Below, piece after piece: positions 1 to 11,992 of a stretch of DNA of 64,000 nucleotides. The translations under genes were made by a program, and so were the position numbers. Source of the DNA: Physcia stellaris (Eukaryota; Ascomycota; Lecanoromycetes; Caliciales; Physciaceae); NCBI GenBank assembly GCA_018902385.1, contig JABSSW010000001.1:1302001-1366000 (forward strand). Reading direction: 5' to 3'. The notes beneath the pieces were generated by a model. It was not told the origin of the DNA, made no database searches, and was given only the letters and a program-made list of their open reading frames with translations. Positions within the stretch are counted from its first letter, which is position 1, and every line of letters starts with the position of its first letter.

Positions 1-3000
1 TCAAATAAAATTGAAATGTTAAATTTGTTTTTGTCATGACATTATTAATTATAATTTTTTTAATCGATTCGAATGTTTTTTGTTGATTTGTTTTTCAATC
101 GAAAATATTTTTTTTACATATTTGCGTTGAATGATTGATCGTTTTATTCGAAACGTTTTATGTGATTTGATCAAATTTTCGTCGCATGATTTCATTTTTG
201 TATCATGATTTTTTTTGAATTTGAATTCGTTTGACATCAACATGAAATAAATTTTTTTCATTTTTAACATTAATTTCGCTTTTTCGAATATAAAAATTCG
301 TAAAAAAAACGTCAATCATAAAAACGCATTTAATTTTTTTCGATTTTTAAAAACAAATCAATTCAAAATTTTGTTGCGATGTTTGAAAATTGATTTCAAA
401 TTTTTTGCATTTTTTTTCAAATTTTAAAAAATTTAATTTGTTCGAAAACAAATACGTTTTAAAATTAAATAAATACATTGAATCAAAAACACATTTGAAA
501 AAATATTGAATGTGCAAAAAATTAAATAAAATTTCGTAATTTGTAATCGACGTTTCGTGATCATTCATAAACATTGCGAAAATTAATTCGTCATGATTAT
601 TTATCATTGTAATTATTTTGATCACGTCGACGTCGTTAAATAACAAAAAATCAAATATCAAATTCGAAAATTGCGCATAAATAAACGATTTTTTTTTAAA
701 ATTTTGATTCATTTTTAAATATATTCATTGATCGTTGAAAATAATAAATTCAATTTTATTTTTATTATTTTTTTTTATTGAAATCGCTCAATAATTATTT
801 GTTGCGTTCGAACAAAAATAAATCGAAAATTTGAATTTCAAAAAAATAATTATAATTTTTTTCATGTGATGCATAAAATAAATTGATTTAATCGTGTATT
901 TGTTAATGAATATAAAGTTATAAATTATTCGCAATAATTTTGATTTTTTTTTTTGAAAAAAAATTTGATTTTAATTTTTCATGAATTGTTTTTTTTGATT
1001 ATAATGTTTGCATTTTTTAATTTTGAAAAAATTCGATTTGCGAATTTTTTTTTTTGAAAATGTATTTAAATAACGTATTTCGAATTGATTTCGCATTCGA
1101 AATAAAATCGATTGAATGTTCAATAAAATTTGTAATTCGTATGTTTTTAATTGTCATCGCAAAACATTTTTTTCAAATGTAAATTAATCGTTTAATTTTA
1201 ATCATTTTTTTTTGTATTAGCGTTTAATTTTATAATAATTTCACTTTTTTCGAATCATTTTTCAATAACATTCATGTTTTCATTATTTAATTTTCGTTGC
1301 ATTGATTTTCTTTGCGTAAAAAAGTCATTTTTTGTATTTAACGAATATTTCGATAAAGAATAATCTGATATCGCAATCATAAAAATAAATATAATAATAA
1401 TTGTTATAAACGTTGTTGAATGTTGATTAAATATATTAAGATTTTTTTGATCAATTTTGCGACATTCACGATTCAACGAATGATCATTCGTTGAATACGT
1501 ATTCAATTTAATTGTTCATTTAAAAACAATTGACAAACAACGTCAATTAAATCGTTAATTTCGTCGTCGTTATTCATTTTTATCGTTGATAAATCAACAT
1601 GAATTGAAAAAATTTGAATTGACATTTTTCGTTTTTTTTTTCATTTTTTTCATTTATGATTATTTCGTTTGTGTCATAATGCGAATTAAAAATTATTTTT
1701 TTCATTCATGAAATGTTCAATAACAAATCATAAATTTGATTGTTCACGATATACGTTTTAATCACAATTTTTATTTTTTCGACATTGACAAAAAATACGA
1801 TGTAATTTGTGAACGTTTCAACGTGATTCGTGACTAAATTAATTCGAAAATAATCATTTGTTCGTACAAAAAATGCAAATTTCATGATTAAAAGTTTTTA
1901 ACGATTAATCAATTTCATCATCGATTTTTCATTTATCAATGTTTTTGACAATTTTACATTGTTTATTCAAAAAATAATCATCAAAAATTGTGATTGTTTA
2001 TCATTTTCGTGAACATGAATTATAATGACTGATGATTTTGTTTTAATTTTGATAATCGTCATAATCAATGAAATCGTCGTTTTTTGTTGATTTCGATTTT
2101 GTTCATTAATTTTTCGAATTCGATATTTCGCAATAAATTTTTGCATGTTTTTTGTGAATTTTAATTTGATTACATCGAATTTGTCGAAAAATTGTTTTAA
2201 CGACAAAATCAAAAACAAATTCATAATAATGTTTACATTGAATCGATTAAATTCGAATAAATTTCGAATAAAATCGAAAATTTTTGAAAATTTGTATGAA
2301 ATCAAGTGAATTAAATTTTTTTTTATTGAATTTGATTGACGACGAATTTCGAAATTCATATTGAATTGAATTTTGCGATATCGATTGAAACAATTGTGAA
2401 AAAAATGATCGATTATTTTTTCAAAAAATTGATTGCGAAATCGATTGATAAATGAACGTAAATTCATCGTTGTCAATTTCATTTTTCGAAATATTCATTT
2501 TTTTTGAATTTTTTATTTTTTTTATTTTTTTCATCATTTTGATTTTTCGCATTGAACACATATTTTACGCTTTTTTTCGAGATTTTAATTGACGAATTCA
2601 ATCGAAATTTTGATTTTTTGATTTCGAAAAACGAAATCGTCGTTGCTTGATTAATTTTTTGTTTGTTTTTAACATTTTGCGCAATCATGATTGTAATCAA
2701 ATATGATTTTTGTGTTGATAAAATACAAATCGCTGATAAAAAAAAATTTCGATTATTATTTTCGTCGTCGATATGATAATTTTTTATTTTAATTTTTTTC
2801 AAAATCGACAATGATAATGTTAAAATTACGACATTCGACATTGTTAATTTAAATTCATATTGTGACTTATTGACAATTTGATTATGAAATGATTGATTAA
2901 AAATAACATTCAATCGAATCAATTCATTCAAAAAAAATGACTGATTAAAAATAAATGAATATTTCGTTTGTCGTTGAAATTGTATTTGATTAATTGATAT

Positions 3001-4490
3001 TATTGCGTGATTGATAATTTTCGTGATTTTAAACGTTTGATTTGATTGATTTGAACAATGTGAAACGTAATGATTTGATTGTTTGCATATGTAACATATT
3101 ATATGTGCAAAATTTTTAAAGTCGTTTTGTTGCGTATTCGTAAATTTTCGTTGATCAAAATTCGTAAATTGATCAAAATTGAAATTCAATGAACGTAATG
3201 TTTGAAACATCGTTGAAAAAATTTGATTATTATTAATTAAAATTTGTTTAAACAATTCATCATTGATTTGATCAAAATTTGTTGTATGAAACAACATCAT
3301 TTGCATAATTTTTTTGTATTTCGAATCAAATGAATTGAGTTTGTTTATTTCATTGTAAATCGTTTTAATCAATTTATTCACAACAATAAAATTGTAATTT
3401 TGTTTTTTTTGATATTCGAAATTTATTTGCTTTTTTTTTCAAAACGTTTTTCATATTTCGCAAAGTAATCATTTCGACGTCAATTTCATCGTTAGATAAT
3501 TTTCGCGAAATATTTGAAATTTCGTTTGATATAATCGAAAATCAATTTTTGATTTTTTTGTTTCAGTTGAATCAATTGCATTTTTAGTTCAAACTTTTTA
3601 ATTTGAGCATTTTTCACGAAAATTTCATAATATTTTAAGAAAAATTTCAACAATTTAAATCAGTTTTGTTTGAAATTTGATTTCAAATCTTTGTATCAAA
3701 CATGAACATCATTTTTCAAATTTTGACGAAACAACATTCGTTTGAATTTGTTAATCGTAATTTCATCGACGTCAATTGTTTTGAAATTTCGTTCGTATGT
3801 TCAATTTATGTTTTCAATATATTTTTTCGAATTTTTTTTTTCGTTTCGAAATTTTTTAAAAAATCGAATTTTGATTAAAATCATCGTAAATAAAATTGAA
3901 TTTGACGAGTTAAAAATGATTGATTTAAAAAAATTTAATTCGAATTTTGATTTGTTAAATGAGATTTTTTTCGAAAAAACAGACTTTTTTAACGATGACG
4001 AAACTTTTTCGAAATTATTTTCAAAAAAAGTTGTGTAAAATTGATTTTGATCGAATGAATAAAAAAAATCACGTTTGAAAAATGATTTAATTTTGTTAAC
4101 AATCGTTTGTTTAACAAAAAAAAAATGATTTTTTTTTAAATTTTGATGTAATTTGCAAGTTTTTTTCGAAAAATGAAAAATAAAATATTCGATTCGTCAT
4201 AAATTATTCGATTTTTCGATAATTTTTAATTTTGTTCAATCAAATTTTTTTGATTATAACAAAATGCACGTAACGATGATTAAATGAAAAAAAAATTTTT
4301 CGATCAAATTTTTTTGATCGAAACAACACGAATAAAATGCAAAATGAATGAGAAATTTTCAAACACGTATTTTTGTTTGAATTTGCAACATCAATTTGTT
4401 ACAATTTTTGTTCAATTTTCATTGAAATTTTAATTATTGATGAATGAAAATCAATGACTAAAAATCAAAATGCATTGTATGATAAAGAAA
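1..4490. repeat. AT-rich, heavily mutated repeat island
   Basis: This block is overwhelmingly A and T, with only short, stop-rich reading frames and no plausible intact gene. It ends abruptly near 4490, where normal base composition resumes. The remaining C residues are almost all followed by A or G: in 241-660 I counted 47 C, of which 27 are CpA, 19 CpG, 1 CpT and none CpC. A gag-like zinc knuckle survives on the minus strand near 3055-3096, so at least part of the block derives from a retroelement. Such islands in ascomycetes are usually repeats inactivated by repeat-induced point mutation, but the dinucleotide pattern here is not the classic CpA-depleted one. A short perfect inverted repeat (CGATCAAA / TTTGATCG) lies at 4301-4320. 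Confidence 0.85.
2479..3381 (-). mobile_element. Retrotransposon gag remnant with CCHC zinc knuckle
   Basis: The minus-strand frame (300 codons) contains CYICKQSNHYVSHC at residues 96-109 (3055-3096). This fits the C-x2-C-x4-H-x4-C zinc knuckle that binds nucleic acid in retroviral-type Gag proteins. The residues around it are dominated by N, K, I and F, as expected after strong C-to-T and G-to-A mutation of a once normal gene. The frame then runs into further AT-rich minus-strand frames (1967-2482 and 347-712) that could be decayed downstream pol sequence. I could not recognise protease, reverse transcriptase or integrase motifs there. The element is surely inactive. Its class (Ty1/copia or Ty3/gypsy) cannot be decided from what is left. 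Confidence 0.6.
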
Positions 4491-5043
4491 GAAAATTTCT
4501 GATGATCAGATGGTCACTTATGCTACTGTTAGACTAGGCTAATTGAGGAAGGTGCATTTTGCACTCCATCAGTACTCGTAGGCCGAGTTGGGGAATCCTT
4601 CAACTCGAGAATGCCATTCTCACGTATCTTAGTGTGCTGCCCTACAGCCCAGAAATGGGTAACATCGATCTCGCGAACTATGATCTCCTTGCCGCAACTG
4701 TCCTTGTTTGGAGCGAGTGCATGTTCAAGCTCCATCTCCGTGTCTTTGTGCCTCTATGCTTTTCCTTTGTTCTTTTACTCGTGCACAATGGCCATTGAGA
4801 GGATCCGTAACGAGTTTACAATGGCCATTGAGGTGTCTCTTTGTAACGAGGTAGTTCATCGTCGTTGTCGTACCCAAACTTTGCTTAAGGTCGACGCAAT
4901 GTCCTCGTCTCCTCATTTCTCTAAGCAACTTGCTTGGAGTCCTAGATTCGCGCCTCAAAAGTCAATTTCTGTAGAAGTATTCTACCTATCTCTGATTTTT
5001 GAACACCAAAAAAGGGAATTAGGTTCTGCAGATAGCAACGAAT
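4491..5043. other. Transition zone and kinase upstream region
   Basis: Normal-composition DNA between the AT-rich island and the kinase gene. I see no supported gene. It holds an imperfect tandem duplication (4785-4850) and short frames on both strands without recognisable features. Confidence 0.6.
4785..4850. repeat. Imperfect tandem duplication, unit about 33-36 bp
   Basis: The 15-mer ACAATGGCCATTGAG occurs at 4785-4799 and again at 4818-4832. Each copy is followed after a short variable stretch by GTAACGAG (4807-4814 and 4843-4850). It lies in the transition zone beside the AT-rich island and has no obvious function. Confidence 0.7.
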
Positions 5044-6060
5044 ATGCCTCAAATAAACGCTAGAGGCTATCTGTGCGAACATGACGGGCAACCTAAGCCA
5101 TTCGATCGAAGGAGTGTCCGCCGCATACGCAAGTGTTGTCTGGAACGGCATGATCGGTTTGAAACGGTCCGACAACTTCCGACAGGAGGACAAGGGCAAG
5201 CAGAAGTTCTGCGCCGTGAAAGGAACAAGGAGCTTGTCGTGTGTAAATACATGAAACACCGGCATGTATTCTACTATCAAGGAAACGAAAACGATGTGCC
5301 AGAGGAAGTCAAGATTTTGCGAGACATTCTACCGGATCACGAACATATAATTGGTTTTCTCGACTACAGTGTTGGCCTCGAGGACATTAGAATGTACTAC
5401 CCTTACTACTTCGGCGGAGACCTGAGTGATCTCATTGTCAGGTACAAGACGCACGATGTTAAGGTTCCAGAATTAATGATCTGGCAGGCTTTCCGTCAGA
5501 TGAGCGAGGCACTTGCCTTTCTTCATTACGGCTACAAGCCAGGCTCGAATCGCCCAAATTCCCACTGGCGCCGCGTCGTCCACCGGGACATCAAGCCGGA
5601 AAACATACTTGTTCGGTCTCCTGTCCATCCCAACGTCAAGTCACAACCTAAGTTTGTGCTTGCGGACTTTGGGCTTGCAACAACAGCTGTAGGGGAACCG
5701 GACATTGTCGGCACCGCAGACTACCAACCTCCGGAGGGCTCTCCGGGAACCGAAGCTGCTGATGTGTGGGGTCTAGGTGCTACCATTCATTGTATGTCTC
5801 AGCGGAATGCCACACCTATCGCTCCCATGCCTGGCACTTACGCCATGAATCGACTGGCGTGGACTCGTGATCCTAGGTCGAAGATGCCTCGATCCCCAGG
5901 GCCCGAGTATTCCATAACCCTGGAGCTCTTCATGTTCAAGACGTTTTCAGAAAACCCTGAGCAACGTAGCACCAGTATTAGCCTCTTGCGAGAGATTGAA
6001 CGTGAATTCAGACCCGCGGGCCAAGCTGGCCAGCTTGAACGGGCTCAAGAGTTAGCCTAA
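5044..6060 (+). CDS. Serine/threonine protein kinase-like protein, single exon
   Basis: An uninterrupted 338-codon gene. Kinase landmarks appear in order: a degenerate glycine loop around residues 48-55 (GGQGQAEV, with Ala in place of the third Gly), the VAVK-type lysine K68 in VVCKYM, the catalytic loop VVHRDIKPEN with D182, the magnesium-binding DFG at 208-210, a PPE in place of APE near 229-231, D240 in the DVWGLG segment, and the late Arg in NPEQRS near 308. All catalytic residues are therefore present and activity is plausible. There is no signal peptide, membrane segment or extra domain. It resembles the expanded, poorly characterised kinase-like genes found in many filamentous ascomycetes, and I cannot name its substrate or orthologue. 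It sits alone between the repeat island and the Myb-like array. The start chosen is the first in-frame ATG of a frame that covers the whole kinase fold. Confidence 0.85.
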   Translation: MPQINARGYLCEHDGQPKPFDRRSVRRIRKCCLERHDRFETVRQLPTGGQGQAEVLRRERNKELVVCKYMKHRHVFYYQGNENDVPEEVKILRDILPDHEHIIGFLDYSVGLEDIRMYYPYYFGGDLSDLIVRYKTHDVKVPELMIWQAFRQMSEALAFLHYGYKPGSNRPNSHWRRVVHRDIKPENILVRSPVHPNVKSQPKFVLADFGLATTAVGEPDIVGTADYQPPEGSPGTEAADVWGLGATIHCMSQRNATPIAPMPGTYAMNRLAWTRDPRSKMPRSPGPEYSITLELFMFKTFSENPEQRSTSISLLREIEREFRPAGQAGQLERAQELA

Positions 6061-7203
6061 ATGAGCCATCTCATTGGAGTTGTCGGGGTTTGTGGGTCGT
6101 TTTCTGTTTCTTTTTTAATCAAGTAGATCTTTTCGAAGCCTACCCCTATCTTTTACAACTCCTCTAGATCCACGGGACATGTCGTGGCATCAGTATACTT
6201 TCAGAATCATAGATTGCAATACCATTGGTTTTCAAATATCGGATACCCTAGCGCTGACTCTGTTTCTATCATAGCAAGTAGCAACGTGGATTAACTCATG
6301 CCAGGTGAGATGTTCCAGATCTTCCCTTTTCCTTGTTCAACACCATTTCGATTCACAATGCAGCTCGAAACGTTTTAGGGCCCGAGTATTCCACGTTACA
6401 AACTCGATCGTGGAAGTTTTGCAGGGCATGCCACAGGGTGACGCTGCATCTAAAAACTGTGTGACACTGGTTGTTTGCTTAGCACTCTTTAAACAATAGT
6501 AAGGCTTACCGTAGAGTGCATTACCGTCCTGTCCTCCTTGAATTGTTCTCTGCGAGTGCGCCTAATGGTGCAGTATTTATTTTTGCAACCACGCCCACCC
6601 CGTATGCAAATAACACTCGACTTATAGCATTATGTGGCTAATCTTGAGGCCGTGGAGCATTGTTGAGTCATGTACGCCATCACGTTGCCGAATATGGACG
6701 CAGAGGTGGCCCTGAGGCTCCGGAGTACACAGAATGAGACAGCTGAAACAAAACTGCCTGAAGAGGATCTTGAGCGCATCCATGATAGACTGTAAATAAT
6801 ATGTGTGCGTGATTCCCATCGAAGAGCCCGATATGGTATTTTGATCCAACTACGAATTATTTCCTTTCCACAAGACCCTATCCAGAAGCAATTGCAGGTG
6901 CATCTCGCTACAAGAGCACGTGCCTATCGTTTCGGAAGTGTCCATTCACACCAACCCTGACGCATTCCTTGACACAGTGACGCTTCTTCACTCGACAGAT
7001 GAACGGGCCGGAAAAATCACCCGATCACGGTTCATTTCTTTAAAACATCTGCCTCTCACTTTCCGACTTATTTCTTCCATTACCCACCCTCAACTCCACC
7101 ACCTCGCCCACATCATTCCGTTGAATATCGCTGCGCATCATCTTTCTCGCTCTAGATCTCAAACAACCTCATAAATCCCCAATAATTCTACGACATCGCC
7201 AAG
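6061..7203. other. Intergenic, upstream of Myb-like member 1
   Basis: No supported gene. The right third is pyrimidine-rich, as is usual for a promoter and leader in these fungi. A 17-bp stretch at 6377-6393 (AGGGCCCGAGTATTCCA) repeats exactly a stretch inside the kinase gene (near 5898-5914). Confidence 0.6.
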
Positions 7204-8168
7204 ATGGTACAGTGGACGCCCAACGTTGATGCTCTGGTAAGTTGACTGTGAACTCTTTCGCAAAGTGAGACCACGATCATTCGCGCTTTGACTCTCCAGC
7301 TCACAAACGCTCGCCTATGTGGACATTTCGACAATCCTGACCTCTTATCAATTCTTATGTATCTCACGCTAACAACTCACAGTTCTTCAAAGTAGTCCTT
7401 AAAATTCACGATATCAAAGTGGATTACAAAAAGGCCGAGGAAGCGCTCCGTGAAGGTAACGTCTAGCATCTCCTTCTAACCACTCTCTCACCTACTTTTC
7501 CTCACTCATACCCATCTCCTACGCACGCTAAGTACCTCTTCATCTCTTCTCTGACTCATTGCACCACTACCCCACACAATCACTCCATCACTCCCGCACT
7601 CCACAGCCCCCCATTTCTCATCCTCAACCACCGTCTTCTATCTATTCATACCCCTCCTCCCGCTCCTCCTAAAATCAAACCCAAAACTAACCCACTCCCA
7701 CAGAGGGCATCGATGTCACCGCGAAAGCCCTAATGCACCGTATCACAAAGCTGAAAACGACCCAAGTCGACGCCGCCGAGCCCGGCAAAGCGTCTGCCCT
7801 CAAAGCGGCCAAGCGCGCCGCGGATGGGAAACCCAAGACTGTGCTGCCTGATCCTGAAGATGGAGATGAGGATGGTGAGGTATGTCTTTTCTTTGTCCCT
7901 GTCAATTTTGTTATTTCTTTTTGATTCTTTGCGGGTCTGGCGGGCTAATGAGTATCCATGACCTATCTAGACTGAGAAGGAGAAACCGAAACCTAAGAAA
8001 GCGAAATCAACAGCTGCTACCACCAAGGCTACCAAAGGGAACGCAGGAAAGACCAATACCGCAAAAGGCAAAAAGGTCGCCAAGAAAGTAGTTGAAGAAG
8101 AAGATGCTTCCGACGAGCTAGACAATGGCGCCTCTAGTGGCATGAACGAAGATGGCGTTGCCATTTAA
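7204..8168 (+). CDS. Myb/SANT-like array member 1 (4 exons, 159 aa)
   Basis: Exons 7204-7236, 7383-7455, 7704-7879 and 7971-8168. Introns are GTAAGT, GTAACG and GTATGT to AG, and the first two have CTAAC branch sites. The protein starts MVQWTPNVDAL and continues through FFKVVLKIHDIKVDY and a third helix (VTAKALMHRITKLK). This is the pattern of a small three-helix Myb/SANT-like DNA-binding domain, about residues 3-55. The rest is a Lys/Ala-rich stretch (likely nuclear localisation) and an acidic tail ending NEDGVAI. The tryptophan near the start and the KVDY motif before helix 2 link it to the other ten members. I predict a nuclear DNA-binding or chromatin role; no specific function is known to me. 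It lacks the psi-K-x-E tail motif seen in the other members. It converges with member 2. Confidence 0.8.
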
Positions 8169-8770
8169 AGCATTTCTTTGCTTTCATCTAGTTAGTTCGG
8201 GCTAGAGAGATATGCACAGGTTTGATTGCGAGGGGCGATAACGGGGGGCGTTTAGCTTAGGTTAGCTGAACAAATATGATATGCGTACGCTGCTTTTGCG
8301 GTTCTTTTGCTTCTGCGTGCGGAGATGGTGGTGGTTGTACGCCAGTATCACACTCGTGCTGGTGAGCTCTGAATCCGCGCTTCATCGTGGAGCATAGGAT
8401 CCCCTAACCGGAATGTGAGTGTAGCTAAGCCTGAATCAGAAAAGGTGCTCTTGCCATGACGGGATATATCATGATGAAGGATTCGCAGAGTAGTTTTTGG
8501 AACGATCATGGCTGTAGATACATCACACAGAGTAGAGGGGGTTCGAGACAGTACTTTGACTTTCTCGAAACTACTGATACTAGTAAACATGCATCGTTGC
8601 TTTCCCGTTTCCCCGACCGAACCTTATAAGGCGAAAGCATGCGGTAGACTGCTGCGCCAGGAAAGCCACTATAGCAGATAGCGATTGGAAAAGAAGAAGA
8701 AGAAAGGCCTCAAACACCACCACACCAACCCATCATATCTCCTTTTCCCACAAGAACTCCTGCATCTCGT
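8169..8770. other. Intergenic between convergent members 1 and 2
   Basis: Holds the two 3' untranslated regions. No gene or structured element recognised. Confidence 0.6.
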
Positions 8771-9737
8771 TCATATAGCTTCCATTTCCAATCCATCCTC
8801 AAGTTTGACCCAGCCCTTGGACTCGCTACCGCCGTCGTACATCAGGCCCCCGTTTTGGATCTTGGGAGCAGGCTTGACGGTAGATTTGCTGGGGTTGGAG
8901 GGAGTTGCGGCAGCACGGGATTTTGTGAAGGTCTTTGGGAACTCGGAGGGTTGGGTGGTTGGGGTGCTGGGGTTTTCGGGCTTGGGGGCGAGAGAGACGC
9001 CGTCGTTGGATGTGGATCTGGGGGAGGATGGGATGTTAGTCATTGAAGATTGAGAGAAAGCAGAAGAAAAAAGACTTTGAGAAGCGAAAGGAAAGAGAAG
9101 AGAAAGATCCTTTGGGAAGCGGAACGGATGGGAAAGAGTAAGAAATTGAGTAAAGGATTGATGAAGCGCAAAAGCATAAAAGATAGACAGACGAAACACC
9201 TACTCGTCATCGTTATCAACACGTTTACGCTTTCCGCCAGCTTTAGCTTTCGGCGGAGTTTTCTTTGGGGTTCCCTCGTTGACTTTGAAGTTGTCCTTTT
9301 TCGAAGTCGATTTCTATGTACATTTCTAGCGTTAGCGTCTTCCGTTTTCAAAGAGCTCCTTCATAGCAGACAGAGATCGCTAGCAAACGACTCATCTCAG
9401 GACTAGCCTTCGCCGCTTTACCCATCGTAGCGTTTGCTTTCTTGCGGAGAACAAACAAGTGCTCCGAGATGGCGCGGTCGGTCGGGCGTTCGAGGTGCTC
9501 CGCTACACCGAAGGTCAGCCACGTTCCCAGTTACCCAGCACAGTGTTAGGAAGGACTTAGACGTACGCCAACTAGCTGCCATAGCCTGGTATTGAGTCAT
9601 TGTCGGGCGCACTTCGCAAGCCTTGAGAACCTTTACAAGGAGCTTTGGATTGACAGACGTTAACAGGTTAATATAAAAGATGAAGATAGGGATGAAAGGC
9701 TTACCATCTGGTCGAGTTCAGAGGTCCACTTCACCAT
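8771..9737 (-). CDS. Myb/SANT-like array member 2 (about 5 exons, 198 aa)
   Basis: Read from 9737 downward: exons 9705-9737, 9567-9642, 9372-9502, 9204-9313 and 8771-9017. Exon 1 encodes MVKWTSELDQM, and exon 2 continues LLVKVLKACEVRP with a helix-2 segment (YQAMAASW). Exon 3 gives the recognition-helix-like segment TDRAISEHLFVLRKKA. The tail has KRKR-type basic patches, then a Ser/Pro-rich stretch, and ends with VKLEDGLEMEAI. Exon 1 is 33 nt, exactly as in member 1, and the second intron has the same phase, which supports common descent. The exon 3/4 junction is the weak point: it needs a poor donor (GTCTGC), and other solutions may exist. The exon 4/5 junction (GTAGGT to CCCCCAG) preserves frame. 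Predicted nuclear; function unknown. Confidence 0.7.
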
Positions 9738-11992
9738 TTTTGCGACTTTGATATTTGAACGTAGCCTGCGCAAAGATAGAGCTGAAAGCTGTAATAGTAG
9801 CTAAAAGACTGAACCGAGGGAGTTCAAGTTGATTTGAGCAAAGTGAAGTTTGAACGATCATCCATCAACTGAAGTTTTACGACTCTCAAGCTCCAGACTT
9901 ATGGATCAATACTAGGCAATGTTTTAATATCTGACTCAACCTTGAAGCATTTCGAAGTCCTCAAGCAATATGGCGATGATTCTGTGAAGGTGAACCTTGA
10001 AGTACGTGACGGGAGAGTAGAAGCTGAAAATATAGTGAGGACGGATGGGGCAGACAGTACAGCACTAGTCGGACCATTCTGGACATCTTCGGCTAGACTC
10101 ATCAACCCGAGTGTCATCGGATAGTTTCACATTTGCGTCCACTTGTTTGATCTTGATACTGCTTAACCTAGCTGATGATTGTCGTTGAATAATTCAAACG
10201 ATGACATTGTTAATTCAAAGCATCATTTCGCTTTTATCCTTTGGGTTTTGGTGACTGCCACTGCCAATGATCGTTGCCAACAAACGTTTTCGTTAACCTG
10301 GTCAGATATCAGAATCCAGGATGGGGAATTGGGGATGTCGTTCTTGCTGCATGACGCTAACTCTGACCCCTGCCAAGCCGAGGTCCGTGCAACATACGCG
10401 ATAAAGTGGGGCCGCTCTCGGCTACGTCTATCTGTGAACTTTGCTTCGACTTCATCCCTCTCCATCACAGCCCTCCGTAGACTTTTCGCATCTGTCAATT
10501 GCCCCTGTCCGCTGCGTGTACGAGAGGGGATTGCAGGTCTGCAATGCAAGAGACGCGATGTGACAAGATTGACTCTGGAATGTCCAAGCACCCGCACCGC
10601 AGATTTTGGCCTGGCAACTGCTTGTCCTGCACAGCCGATACTTCTCCCGAAGTGGCCGGCTCTTGATCCGCTTGGTCGACCTTTTATCACTACTGACCTG
10701 TGATGAACGTCGTAAACCTTGAAGGGGACAACAGTATAATCTCTTGTGAGCTGGACGCTGTTCCTTTGGAGGCTCGAGCCCAGCAGCATCCTCTAGCGCT
10801 GGTACTCGTACTCCTACTACTTGTCGCCTATACTACACCTTCTGTGCGGTGATCTTTGCAGGCGTGTCAAGGTGTTGGGGGTTTAGGGAGACTACTTCAG
10901 GATTAAGTGGCACATCTGTTGACGAAACCTTTCTAGTCCCGCCTCACGTCGGACGAATAAAATGGACTCCCGCAATCCTGGATTGTCTGAGGCTAATTTA
11001 CAAGTTCCCGTGCAGGTACGAAGTCCTGTCAAGAAGCTGAATCGAGATTGCAGACCCTAGTCTCGATGGCCAAAAAAGAACATTGCAATTTGGCAAAATC
11101 TCCGAGATAATATCATATGGCTGGTGTGGAAAACTGAGGCTTTGCCGTTCGAAGTATCCCAAGCTCTTCACCCTCATGAACCTGAAACAACGTACAGCAT
11201 CAGACGGATACAAGACCTACTACCTCAGTGATATGTCGACGACGGAGCAAAATCAGTAATTATCAAGATTGCAACCGATCATCCTCCAGTCCTAACACCT
11301 CACTGAAGTATACCAGTAGTTCATCAAGCTCAGCAAGCTACGTGTTCAGCTACGTACTTTATTTCGATAAACCGTGGCGTACGAGGTCGTAAATACGTAC
11401 GGGATGATGTTACCGCCCACAACCAGACCTCGATGAACCGCCTCTCCCATTACTTTGATCAGTTTACGCGGGGGGGACTACAAATCGGCACTTTGACACA
11501 TCCTCTCTTTGTTTGCGCAAGTTGGTTTCTCTTTCCAACCCTCATCCGCGGATCAGCTTAGTCAACACTTGCCTTGAAGCCCCACATCAATTTTCAGCTG
11601 TTGTTCAACACTGGCGCTAACTTCTTGCCGGTTCTCATCATATCTTTTCCAGACCACTTCGCTCTAAGCTGAACAACCAAATCATTGTTTTTTCTTCCAT
11701 CAAACTTCAGCTTTCACTTCCACCTCTTTACACCACCCAACGTATTTTCATTCTGCTTCAATTACCATACAAGTCAGTTAACAGTCAAAGCTTGCAAGTG
11801 AGTAGCGATCATGGATTTCTTACCTCCGCAAGATCTTTTCCGATACTCTGAAACTTTTTAGTCCGCTTTCATCCGTCATTTGGACCCTTCTACCACTTAC
11901 CGTCGACTTCTTCGTTTTAAAGCCTTCACTTAACTCCATCTGCCCAATTCTAACTATAATCAGATTACTACATCTTTCAAAGGGAAGTCAAG
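9738..11992. other. Divergent intergenic region between members 2 and 3
   Basis: No supported gene. Overlapping frames on both strands at 10179-10789 lack any recognisable motif. The last 450 bases are pyrimidine-rich. A leader intron for member 3 is plausible at 11798-11963 (GTGAGT donor, TAAC branch, CAG acceptor). Confidence 0.5.

Noticed and set aside
347-712. Minus-strand frame in the AT-rich island as reverse transcriptase
   Set aside because: A vague resemblance to a retroelement polymerase thumb region only; no catalytic motif is visible, and the amino acid bias makes chance similarity likely.
4529-4735. Short minus-strand frame beside the repeat island
   Set aside because: 68 codons with no known motif, and an overlapping plus-strand frame of similar length; not enough to call a gene.
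10179-10789. Overlapping 174- and 188-codon frames on opposite strands
   Set aside because: No recognisable motif, no matching exons on either side, and the two overlap almost completely.
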